A stretch of DNA of 8,289 nt from Candidatus Omnitrophota bacterium (GCA_018818505.1 JAHIRR010000228.1:1-8289); one strand, 5' to 3'; shown: positions 1 through 5,858, counted from the stretch's first letter. Notes: a model not told the origin generated them from the letters alone. Program-made: numbers and translations.

Positions 1-329
1 ATAGCCCCGCCGCCGACTCTTGCTCCGGTCTTTTCTACCTCCCCGGGCAGGACTCGAACCTGCGCAGAAATGGTTACAATATCGACAATATTACATGCCT
101 AAAACCCTAAAAACACCTCGTAAAAAATGAGACTTGAATAAGAAGAATTATTATAAGATTAGCAACGGATTTTTTTCTAGCGGTGTGCAGAAATTATGAG
201 CACTATTAATGCGGTCAGATTCTACCGTAGATAATTATCGCAACATACTGTAAAATATAGAGTTAATAGATTAAATCACCTATCAACTATATATCAATCA
301 AATCATAAGCGAAAAAGGAGAATAGCCTC
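1..329. other. Intergenic stretch with no convincing gene
   Basis: No open reading frame here looks like a protein. The left edge (1-38) is GC-richer than the rest and may be the end of a neighbouring locus. It adjoins the tRNA-like 3' fragment described separately. From about 64 onward the DNA becomes very AT-rich. I see a direct repeat ACAATAT at 76-82 and 85-91, and a small palindrome TCTACCGTAGA at 221-231. No promoter with good spacing could be assigned to the downstream transposase, and I found no convincing terminal inverted repeat for it. Confidence 0.5.
39..63 (-). tRNA. tRNA 3' fragment (T-arm plus 3' acceptor strand), possible attachment-site relic
   Basis: Read on the minus strand, 63-59 (GCAGG) pairs perfectly with 51-47 (CCTGC) around the seven-base loop TTCGAGT at 58-52, a standard T-arm. 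Seven bases that could be the 3' acceptor strand (CCGGGGA) follow, then a possible discriminator G at 39. No CCA follows, unlike the intact tRNA-Ser in this window. Upstream, beyond 64, I find no anticodon arm, D-arm or matching 5' acceptor strand (TCCCCGG would be expected), and the composition turns AT-rich at that point. A 3' tRNA fragment abutting foreign-looking DNA is what site-specific integration at a tRNA leaves behind. A chance T-arm-like hairpin is the alternative. Confidence 0.45.
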
Positions 330-1424
330 ATGACTAAAAGAGCATCTCGGACCAAAGCTTCAAACCCCACTCATCCTTATATCACAAACAATGCGCTTTT
401 CCAAGAGTTTTTGACGCTTTTGGGCAAGATGGTGCAAAGCAACCTCATCAGGCAGATAGAATATCTTAAGGTTGAGAATCAGATTCTCCGCAGTAAATTC
501 GGGTCCAGAATCACTACCACTGCCAGTGAAAAACGAAGGCTTATTAAATTTGGGCTGCCTCTCGGAGGCGCTATCAGGGATGCTATATCTATTGTGAGTT
601 ACTCTACTTTTCGCAGATGGGTATCAAAGGGCATATCTTCCGGGAAACAGCCAAAAAGAGGACGGCCTAAAAAGTCAACTCAGGAAATAATAAACCTGAT
701 TGTGCGCCTCGCTAAAGAGAATCCTACATGGGGTTATGGCAGGATCATGGGTGAACTTAAAAAACTAGAAATAACAAGTCTGTCCCGCAATACCGTAAAA
801 GCCATATTAAGGAATAACGGAATAGATCCTTCTCCTAAAAGAGGCGAAGATACATGGGACGCTTTTTTAAAAAGGCATTTTGAGACACTTTGGGCGTGTG
901 ATTTCTTCACAAAGACTGTATGGACAGCCATGGGACCTAAAATATTTCATGTGTTATTTTTCATAAATATCCGCACGCGTAAAGTCCATATAGCGGGTAT
1001 AACCAAATATCCCAAAAAAGAATGGGTGACAACCAGGGCAAAAACCATATCATTTTTATTCCAGGACGATAAATCAAAAGCGCTTATACGCGATGGAGAT
1101 AAAAAATATCCCGAAGGGTTCGACGAGATATTCAGAAAACACAATACAACTGTTAAAAAGATATCCTACCGTGCTCCGAATCTTAATCCTTATTGTGAGG
1201 GGTGGGTAGGCACCGTAAAACGTGAATGCCTTAATCATTTTTTCGTATTCGGTGAAACTCATTTCAAATATCTCGTGAATGAATATGTAAAATATTACAA
1301 TACTGTCCGGCCGCATTCTTCCATGGGCAATCTGCCTCTTGATTACAGAACAGAAAATAATAACGGAAGAATCGGATGCGACTCAAGGCTAGGAGGGATT
1401 ATAAGGCATTATTACAGGGTATAG
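330..1424 (+). CDS. Solitary DDE integrase-core transposase (IS481/IS3-like)
   Basis: A complete 364-residue transposase that would cut and join DNA at its element's ends. It has a basic N-terminus, an HTH-like segment at about 66-98, a GRPKK linker, and a second DNA-binding region with NPTWGYGRI at about 131-139. An rve-type catalytic core follows, with D191 (in WACDFF), D255 (in LIRDGD) and E290 (in NPYCEGW). The 34 residues between D255 and E290 fit the DDE(35) spacing of IS3/IS481 enzymes. The tail (SRLGGIIRHYYRV) matches the C-terminal signature I know from solitary integrase-core proteins of Planctomycetes and candidate phyla. AGGAG at 316-320 lies nine bases before the ATG, supporting the start. 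The gene ends in TAG. I see no second transposase frame and no clear terminal repeats, so whether it still moves is unknown. Confidence 0.88.
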   Translation: MTKRASRTKASNPTHPYITNNALFQEFLTLLGKMVQSNLIRQIEYLKVENQILRSKFGSRITTTASEKRRLIKFGLPLGGAIRDAISIVSYSTFRRWVSKGISSGKQPKRGRPKKSTQEIINLIVRLAKENPTWGYGRIMGELKKLEITSLSRNTVKAILRNNGIDPSPKRGEDTWDAFLKRHFETLWACDFFTKTVWTAMGPKIFHVLFFINIRTRKVHIAGITKYPKKEWVTTRAKTISFLFQDDKSKALIRDGDKKYPEGFDEIFRKHNTTVKKISYRAPNLNPYCEGWVGTVKRECLNHFFVFGETHFKYLVNEYVKYYNTVRPHSSMGNLPLDYRTENNNGRIGCDSRLGGIIRHYYRV

Positions 1425-1444
1425 GGTTAATTTATCATTTGCCC

Positions 1445-1473
1445 TTGACTTTGTATCCTTTATTGAGTACAAT
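1445..1473 (+). promoter_or_regulatory. Sigma70-type promoter of the MNT/HEPN operon
   Basis: TTGACT at 1445-1450 is a five-of-six match to the -35 consensus. TACAAT at 1468-1473 is a five-of-six match to the -10 consensus, and the spacer is exactly 17 bases. Transcription should begin near 1480, leaving a leader of only about 15 bases that contains the ribosome binding site AGGAG (1485-1489), five bases before the ATG at 1495. This is the best promoter in the window. The -10 box lies inside a perfect palindrome. Confidence 0.8.
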
Positions 1474-1481
1474 TGTACTCA
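1464..1481. promoter_or_regulatory. Perfect 18-base palindrome overlapping the -10 box (probable operator)
   Basis: TGAGTACAATTGTACTCA reads identically on both strands without a mismatch. It covers the whole -10 box (1468-1473) and reaches the expected transcription start, so a dimer bound here would block RNA polymerase. The first gene of the operon encodes a winged-helix domain fused to a nucleotidyltransferase, which makes autoregulation by that protein the simplest reading. I noticed no other copy in the window. The palindrome itself is directly visible; the identity of its binding partner is inferred. Confidence 0.75.
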
Positions 1482-1494
1482 GATAGGAGTAACT

Positions 1495-2070
1495 ATGTTG
1501 GATAGTTTATATATCTCGAAATCAAAAATCAGGCGCGATTTACTTGCTTTGTTTTTCACCAATCATTCTAAAAAGTATTACCTCAGAGAACTACAGCGCA
1601 TGCTGAGTTATTCTGCCGGCAGTATACGCAGAGAGCTCTTGAGGTTTCAAAAGGACAACCTTTTCCTAACACAAAGAACTGGAAATCTGCTTTACTACTC
1701 ATTGAACACCAAACATCCTCTCTTTAATGAATTAAAAAATATCGTTTCTAAAACTGTTGGTGTCGAAGGTCTTTTAAAAAAGACGCTATCGCCGATCAAA
1801 AACATAAAGATAGCTTTTATTTACGGTTCATTCGCCAGCGGTAAAGAAAATTTTTCAAGTGATATAGATCTTATGATAATAGGAAACTCCGACACTTCCT
1901 CTCTTTACAAAGCCATAAATAAATTGGAAAAAAAACTGGAACGGGAAATCAATCCAACGATTTATTCCATGAAAGAATATAAAGCCAGGAAAAAAGAGGG
2001 GAGCGGTTTCATAACAGACCTTTTGGAAAATTCGAAAATAATGCTGATAGGAGAAAAGGATGATTTATAA
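1495..2070 (+). CDS. Winged-helix/MNT nucleotidyltransferase, probable antitoxin of an MNT/HEPN module
   Basis: A 191-residue protein in two parts. Residues about 10-75 look like a winged helix-turn-helix (YYLRELQRML, then SAGSIRRELLRF, then a wing ending in GNLLYYSLN). Residues about 100-190 form a minimal nucleotidyltransferase domain with Y110-G111-S112 and the metal-binding pair D123/D125 in SDIDLMII. The third acidic position seen in larger nucleotidyltransferases is not evident; the region reads REINPTIYS. In characterised MNT/HEPN pairs the nucleotidyltransferase neutralises the HEPN toxin by adding AMP to a tyrosine. Here the winged helix probably also represses the operon through the palindrome over the promoter. 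AGGAG at 1485-1489 sets the start. The gene overlaps the HEPN gene by 11 bases, implying translational coupling. An orphan regulator is a less likely alternative. Confidence 0.85.
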   Translation: MLDSLYISKSKIRRDLLALFFTNHSKKYYLRELQRMLSYSAGSIRRELLRFQKDNLFLTQRTGNLLYYSLNTKHPLFNELKNIVSKTVGVEGLLKKTLSPIKNIKIAFIYGSFASGKENFSSDIDLMIIGNSDTSSLYKAINKLEKKLEREINPTIYSMKEYKARKKEGSGFITDLLENSKIMLIGEKDDL

Positions 2071-2524
2071 GGACTCTAAGGAATTTCTTTTAAAAGAAGG
2101 GCTGATTAAAAAATGCCCCGCAAATTCTAAGGCGATAAACAATCTTTTAAAACGCGCGCGTACCGATTTGAAAACCGCGAGAAGAAATCTCGAGCTCGAC
2201 GAAGAATGTGCTTATAATTACGCTTACAACGCGCTTTTGCGCTCAGGCCTCGCCTTAATGTCAAGCCTGGGGTTCCGGCCGGATATTAAAGATAAACATC
2301 TAACCGTTGTGAGATTTGCAAGTGGTATACTCGGCAATGAATTTAAACAATTAATCAATGATTATGATTTTATGCGAAAAAAAAGGCACAGATTTATCTA
2401 TGAGCCGGATATCCCATGTTCAAGAAAAGAAGCCAAAGATGCTATTAAAACCGCCGAAGAATTCGTAAATAAAATTTCCGCGTTTATATCCGCAGAAAAC
2501 CCACAGTATAAATTCAAATTCTGA
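2060..2524 (+). CDS. HEPN-domain protein, probable toxin (RNase) of an MNT/HEPN module
   Basis: A 154-residue, mostly helical protein. Helix one of the HEPN fold lies around 25-46 (LLKRARTDLKTARRNL). The second is around 50-70, with AYNYAYNALLRSGLALMSSLG, the pattern of many nucleotidyltransferase-associated HEPN proteins. The putative catalytic stretch is MRKKRHRFIYE, with R106, R109, H110 and Y114. HEPN toxins act as dimeric RNases through an R-x4-6-H motif; here R106 to H110 is only R-x3-H, so the motif is slightly off the textbook form. Y114 is a candidate for modification by the MNT partner. The start at 2060 lies inside the MNT gene, with AGGAG at 2049-2053 six bases upstream. The gene ends in TGA, 66 bases before the IS21-type element. 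Confidence 0.82.
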   Translation: MIYKDSKEFLLKEGLIKKCPANSKAINNLLKRARTDLKTARRNLELDEECAYNYAYNALLRSGLALMSSLGFRPDIKDKHLTVVRFASGILGNEFKQLINDYDFMRKKRHRFIYEPDIPCSRKEAKDAIKTAEEFVNKISAFISAENPQYKFKF

Positions 2525-2590
2525 GGTTTCCTTTTCAATACTTCTCTCTTTCCCAATCAGAGAGGTATATCAAAATATCGGCCAAATAAG

Positions 2591-2648
2591 TGTCATCAGC
2601 GACTCGTAGTTCCCCCAGTTTCACCGATCTGTAATTCCCATCCCTTCA
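2591..2648 (+). repeat. Left terminal inverted repeat with two 25-base-period subrepeats
   Basis: The outermost bases are TGTCATCAGCGACTCG. The conserved block TTCCCCCAGT starts 19 bases from the edge, exactly as at the right end. Two related units lie in tandem, the first starting at 2599 (GCGACTCGTAGTTCCCC) and the second at 2624 (CCGATCTGTAATTCCC). Multiple short repeats at each end are a hallmark of IS21 elements, where they are thought to bind the IstA transposase. Confidence 0.72.
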
Positions 2649-2739
2649 GTTACAATTCTTTTAATCTTTTCTGATTTTTAAAAGATAGCAGCAGTATTTT
2701 CTTTTTTGCTTCTTTTTTCTTTTGTTAATAACGTGGATA

Positions 2740-2748
2740 TGTGGATAA
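2740..2748 (-). promoter_or_regulatory. Consensus DnaA box beside a T-rich tract
   Basis: The minus strand reads TTATCCACA, the canonical DnaA-binding nonamer. The eight bases before it, GTGGATAT at 2733-2740, nearly repeat GTGGATAA at 2741-2748. About 60 bases of strongly T-rich plus-strand sequence (roughly 2658-2728) lie just upstream. The arrangement sits between the left IS end and the passenger gene. It could be a DnaA or IHF-type regulatory site, or chance in AT-rich DNA. The sequence match is certain; any function is a guess. Confidence 0.35.
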
Positions 2749-2809
2749 GTTTTCCTGCTACAATCATATTCTTTGTTGTGAACCGGGAATATTACAAGGA
2801 GGCAGGAAA

Positions 2810-3262
2810 ATGACAAATCATATCTGCATACACTGCGGCAAAAGCTTTAGACCCAATCCAAGAGTTAAAAATCAAAAATATTGTAAAGACGAAAACTGTC
2901 AGAAGGCCAGGCGTAACAGATGGTATAGAGAGAAGCTGGTTAAAGACAGAGATTATAGGGATAACCAAAGACGGTGCCAGAAAGACTGGCTCCTCAGCCA
3001 CCCCTGCTATTACAAGGAGTATAGAGCCAAACATCCGGGATATGTAGAGCGCAATAGAGTATTACAGCTAAGGCGTAATGCAAAGAGAGGTAAAGACAAA
3101 GTATCCAGAATGATTGCAAAAATTGACTCGTTAGACAAAGTCTTTTTCTCTCGGAAAGGAGAGCTGTTTAAGCTCATTCCACAAGAGAGCCAAATGATTG
3201 CAAAAATTGACTCGTTCATTGTTAAGCTTATTCCCTATAAAGAGTTAGGAAGTTACAGATAG
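2810..3262 (+). CDS. IS21 passenger: small four-cysteine zinc-finger protein of unknown function
   Basis: A 150-residue basic protein. The N-terminus carries C6-x2-C9 and C25-x4-C30, a likely zinc-binding knuckle around PNPRVKNQKYC. A stretch rich in Arg, Tyr and Asn follows (RDYRDNQRRCQKDWLLSHP, YRAKHPGYVERN) and suggests nucleic-acid binding. I recognise this as the uncharacterised protein often found just upstream of istA in one group of IS21 elements. The C-terminal third contains the peptide MIAKIDS twice, encoded by near-identical DNA. AAGGAGG at 2796-2802 lies seven bases before the ATG at 2810, so I prefer this start to an in-frame ATG at 2741 that lacks such a site. The reading frame may once have been longer (see findings). 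Its role in transposition is unknown. Confidence 0.75.
   Translation: MTNHICIHCGKSFRPNPRVKNQKYCKDENCQKARRNRWYREKLVKDRDYRDNQRRCQKDWLLSHPCYYKEYRAKHPGYVERNRVLQLRRNAKRGKDKVSRMIAKIDSLDKVFFSRKGELFKLIPQESQMIAKIDSFIVKLIPYKELGSYR
3111..3130 (+). repeat. 20-base repeat, copy 1 of 3
   Basis: TGATTGCAAAAATTGACTCG, followed by TTAGACAAA. It lies inside the passenger gene and, with the A before it, encodes MIAKIDS. It is identical over 20 bases to copy 2 and shares its downstream TAGACAAA with copy 3. Confidence 0.85.
3195..3214 (+). repeat. 20-base repeat, copy 2 of 3
   Basis: TGATTGCAAAAATTGACTCG, identical to copy 1 and beginning 84 bases after it. It is again in the passenger frame and encodes MIAKIDS. 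The match ends soon after the 20-base core (TTCATT follows instead of TTAGAC). Confidence 0.85.
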
Positions 3263-3271
3263 AGATGAACT

Positions 3272-3291
3272 TGATTGCAAAATATGACTCG
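3272..3291 (+). repeat. 20-base repeat, copy 3 of 3, beyond the passenger stop
   Basis: TGATTGCAAAATATGACTCG, one base different from copies 1 and 2 and 77 bases after copy 2. It is followed by ATAGACAAA, matching the extension of copy 1. This copy lies after the passenger stop codon, in another frame and in the leader of istA. Selection on the DNA or RNA itself is therefore possible. Confidence 0.8.
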
Positions 3292-3362
3292 ATAGACAAA
3301 AGATGTGAAAGATATTAGGATGAATACCATAAAACGGAGAAAAAGGAAAGGGGGCGCAAAAG

Positions 3363-4844
3363 ATGAACGTTGAAGTATGGGCTGAGGCAAAGAGGTTGTA
3401 TTTTATAGAACACTTATCTATGAGAAGGATCGCCAAAATTATGCATCTGGACCGTAAGACAATACGCAGGGCTATCCAAATGGAAGAATACCGTAGTAGA
3501 AAAAATGTGTCACTAAACAGGCATTCAAAGCTTGATCCGCATAAAAAGGACATATCTGAATTATTAGAAAGATACAACTCTCTTTCAGCAGAAAGGATCT
3601 ATGAGGAGATAAAAAAAATTGGATACTCAGGAAAGATAAGTATCCTGCGGGATTACCTGCGTAAGATACGAGATACTAAAAAAGAGGCATACTTGAGGAT
3701 AGAGACTCTGCATGGAGAACAAGCCCAGGTAGACTGGTTAGACTGCGGAACCATAAAGATAGGAGAATATATACGAAAACTCTCATGCTTTGTGATGGTA
3801 TTAAGTTATAGCCGTCTTATGTATCTGGAGTTTACCCTGTCACAGAGATTGGAGAGTTTTATCCAGTGCCACATAAATGCATTCAGATTCTTTAAAGGCA
3901 TATCCAAAAAGATTATCTATGATAATCTAAAAAGTGTAGTGCTGGTAAGATTTGGAAGGGAGATCAGATTCAATCCGAGGTTTGAGGCATTCAGGGGATA
4001 CTATATGTTTGAGGCCTCTCCCTGTAACCCTTATTCTGCCCATGAAAAAGGAAAGGTGGAAAGCGGGATAAAATATGTAAAGCACAACTTCCTGAAAGGA
4101 AGAAGCTTTAAATCGTTCACGGATCTTAAAGAACAATCTGTGAAGTGGTTGAGGGAAACGGCAAATATAAGGATACACGGCACAACTCATAAAAGGCCTG
4201 TTGATTTATACGATATGGAAAAAGATAAGCTAATGGCTCTGCCGGATAAAGATTATGATACCAGAGTAATAATCCCGGCTAAAAGTACAAAAGACTGCCG
4301 TGTAAGATTTGACAGCAACACTTACTCTGTGCCATTTCAATATGCCTGTAAAGCATTAACGCTCAAAGCCACGGATACAGAAGTTACAATATATAACAAT
4401 AACACCTTGATCGCACATCACAAGAGGACATATGAGAAGTACCTGTCTATAGAAGACCCCGGGCATTACCAGGAGCTTATAGCTATGAAGAAAAAGGCCT
4501 TAAAGTATAAAAAGAGGGATGAATTTTTAGGCCTGGGAGATGGGTGTGAGGAATATCTTAAGGGCATGGTTGGTTGCGAGCTCAATCTCAGCCATCACAT
4601 TGAGAAGATACTGGCCATGGTAAATATATATGGGAAGAAAATTGTCCTTCAAGCAATTAACCATGCTTTAAAGTATAGGGCATTTGGATCTAGCTACATC
4701 AAGAATATCATCTTACAGCATAGGAAAGGCCGCGATAAACATATAAATCCAATCTCTATACAAGGGAGTGACGAATTTAATAATGCGAGCGTGGAAGAAC
4801 GGGATTTAGACTTGTATGACGATTTATTCAGCGAGGAGGAATAA
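3363..4844 (+). CDS. istA: IS21-family transposase IstA
   Basis: A 493-residue DDE transposase that, with IstB, catalyses insertion of the element. An N-terminal helix-turn-helix (about 10-42, LSMRRIAKIMHLDRKTIRRA) should recognise the end repeats. The rve catalytic core contains D124 (in QAQVDWLD), D187 (in IIYDNLK) and E233 (in KGKVESGIKYVK), all three intact. The C-terminal part (about 300-380, with VRFDSNTYSVPFQYA) is the beta-rich domain typical of IstA. The length is normal for the family. A purine-rich AAAGGGGG at 3347-3354 lies eight bases before the ATG. istB follows after four bases. No frameshift or internal stop is present, so the gene looks functional. Confidence 0.95.
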   Translation: MNVEVWAEAKRLYFIEHLSMRRIAKIMHLDRKTIRRAIQMEEYRSRKNVSLNRHSKLDPHKKDISELLERYNSLSAERIYEEIKKIGYSGKISILRDYLRKIRDTKKEAYLRIETLHGEQAQVDWLDCGTIKIGEYIRKLSCFVMVLSYSRLMYLEFTLSQRLESFIQCHINAFRFFKGISKKIIYDNLKSVVLVRFGREIRFNPRFEAFRGYYMFEASPCNPYSAHEKGKVESGIKYVKHNFLKGRSFKSFTDLKEQSVKWLRETANIRIHGTTHKRPVDLYDMEKDKLMALPDKDYDTRVIIPAKSTKDCRVRFDSNTYSVPFQYACKALTLKATDTEVTIYNNNTLIAHHKRTYEKYLSIEDPGHYQELIAMKKKALKYKKRDEFLGLGDGCEEYLKGMVGCELNLSHHIEKILAMVNIYGKKIVLQAINHALKYRAFGSSYIKNIILQHRKGRDKHINPISIQGSDEFNNASVEERDLDLYDDLFSEEE

Positions 4845-4848
4845 CAAA

Positions 4849-5601
4849 ATGGATGTAAAAGAACAACTGCAGCACGACCTTGAATATCTAAGGCTAATGC
4901 GGATCAAGGAGATACACGGGGAAGCCGCAAGAGAGTCATCGGAGAAAAATCTCTCTCATATAGAATATCTAGCAAAAGTTATATCAGAAGAAGCTTCTGC
5001 GAGATTCCAAAGATCAGTAACTGCAAGAATACATCAGGCACATTTTTCTGTTATAAAGACCGTGGACGGTTTTGACTTCAATCATCCTGAGAATATCAAT
5101 AAACAACAGGTACTAAAGATACTGGATATGGATTTTATAGAAGATAAAAAGAATGTAATAATCTTAGGCCCACCTGGCGTAGGTAAGAGCCATATAGCCC
5201 TTTCTATTGGCTATAAGGCATGTCTAAAAGGAATAAGAGCATACTTTACAACAGCAATGGATGTAATCAATCATTTACGTGCATCCATCGCTGATAATAC
5301 ATTTTTGAAATGTATGAAACAATATACAGGACCAAAACTACTCATAATTGATGAATTAGGGTATCTGCCGATTGACAAAGAGGGTGCAAATTTGTTGTTT
5401 CAGATCGTCTCCCAGCGATATGAACGCGGCTCTATCGTGCTTACATGTAATAGAGCATTCAAGGACTGGGGACATATCTTTCACGACAACACTATTGCCT
5501 CTGCTGTTATCGACAGGCTTATTCATCATAGTGAGGTAGTCAAAATACAAGGAGAGAGTTATCGCGTAAAGGACAGAAAGACCAAGAGAAAGCTAACATA
5601 A
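4849..5601 (+). CDS. istB: IS21-family AAA+ ATPase helper IstB
   Basis: A 250-residue DnaC-like AAA+ ATPase that binds target DNA and activates IstA. An N-terminal helical region (about 1-85) is followed by Walker A GPPGVGKS (107-114), Walker B LLIIDE (164-169) and a sensor-1-like LTCNR (N201). An arginine-rich end (RVKDRKTKRKLT) completes it. All ATPase motifs are present and the length is typical. The start at 4849 is chosen because GAGGAGG (4833-4839) lies nine bases upstream. An in-frame ATG at 4816 would overlap istA and add eleven residues not expected in the family. The gene begins four bases after the istA stop, so the pair is co-transcribed. Confidence 0.95.
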   Translation: MDVKEQLQHDLEYLRLMRIKEIHGEAARESSEKNLSHIEYLAKVISEEASARFQRSVTARIHQAHFSVIKTVDGFDFNHPENINKQQVLKILDMDFIEDKKNVIILGPPGVGKSHIALSIGYKACLKGIRAYFTTAMDVINHLRASIADNTFLKCMKQYTGPKLLIIDELGYLPIDKEGANLLFQIVSQRYERGSIVLTCNRAFKDWGHIFHDNTIASAVIDRLIHHSEVVKIQGESYRVKDRKTKRKLT

Positions 5602-5682
5602 ACAGAAACCTCCTTCACTATAAACAAAGGTCTTATTCTGTGTGGTCAGTTTATAATGTTCAGCGAAGTATTATGTCCAGCT

Positions 5683-5741
5683 GCAAAAAGTGGGGATATC
5701 TAAATCGGTGATACTGGGGGAATTTGAAATCGGCGGTTACA
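5683..5741 (-). repeat. Right terminal inverted repeat with two 25-base-period subrepeats
   Basis: Read inward on the minus strand the end begins TGTAACCGCCGATTTC, with TTCCCCCAGT starting 19 bases from the edge as on the left. Two tandem units start 8 and 33 bases from the edge, CCGATTTCAAATTCCCC and CCGATTTAGATATCCCC. These would be R1 and R2 transposase-binding sites of the IS21 type. About 80 bases between istB and this end contain nothing I can assign. Confidence 0.72.
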
Positions 5742-5791
5742 CGGATGTATGTAAGTGAGCCCTCCGAGGAGATTCCCTGCCATATTGATCC

Positions 5792-5841
5792 TCTAAAAGA
5801 AGAAACCCCGCCCCGTACTGATAACAGTACAAGACAGGGTT
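5792..5841 (-). terminator. Strong intrinsic terminator of the serS-tRNA-Ser unit
   Basis: On the minus strand, 5841-5825 pairs with 5820-5804 over 17 consecutive positions without a mismatch, counting several G-T pairs. The inner six pairs (GTACTG with CAGTAC) and outer five (AACCC with GGGTT) are Watson-Crick. The loop is TTAT, and TCTTCTTTTAGA follows the stem. It starts 17 bases after the encoded CCA of tRNA-Ser, so it should end that transcript. The plus-strand side lacks a T-tract, so it probably acts in one direction only. Confidence 0.82.
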
Positions 5842-5858
5842 CTCCTGAGCGTCAACAA

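Larger units (their letters stand above)
2591..5741 (+). mobile_element. IS21-type insertion sequence with zinc-finger passenger, istA and istB
   Basis: The element spans about 3.15 kb. Its ends are imperfect inverted repeats that both begin TGT, and 34 of the outer 49 bases match. Two stretches are shared exactly at the same distance from each end: TTCCCCCAGT and TCACCGAT. Inside, all on the plus strand, lie a passenger gene, istA and istB. IS21 elements are usually about 2-2.5 kb; the extra length comes from the passenger gene and its surroundings. No target-site duplication of 4-8 bases is visible: the flanks are CAAATAAG on the left and CGGATGTA on the right. The boundaries are therefore inferred from the inverted repeat and could be off by a base or two. 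Confidence 0.82.

Noticed and set aside
2544..2564. Inverted repeat CTCTCT/AGAGAG after the HEPN gene as a terminator
   Set aside because: Only six pairs around a nine-base loop, and no T-tract on either strand.
2741..2809. Upstream ATG as the passenger gene start
   Set aside because: No ribosome binding site is present, the added residues do not fit the zinc-finger family, and the ATG at 2810 has a consensus AAGGAGG.
3110..3300. CRISPR-like array
   Set aside because: There are only three copies, the spacings are uneven at 84 and 77 bases, two copies are inside a coding gene and no cas gene is near.
4816..4848. Upstream ATG as the istB start
   Set aside because: It overlaps the istA end and lacks a good ribosome binding site, whereas the ATG at 4849 has GAGGAGG nine bases before it.
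5544..5618. Antisense 19-codon ORF with a perfect AAGGAGG site (minus strand), starting near 5600
   Set aside because: The site and ATG are well spaced, but the frame is tiny, lies over the istB end and has no recognisable product. The complement CCTCCTT in the istB trailer is more simply a chance match.
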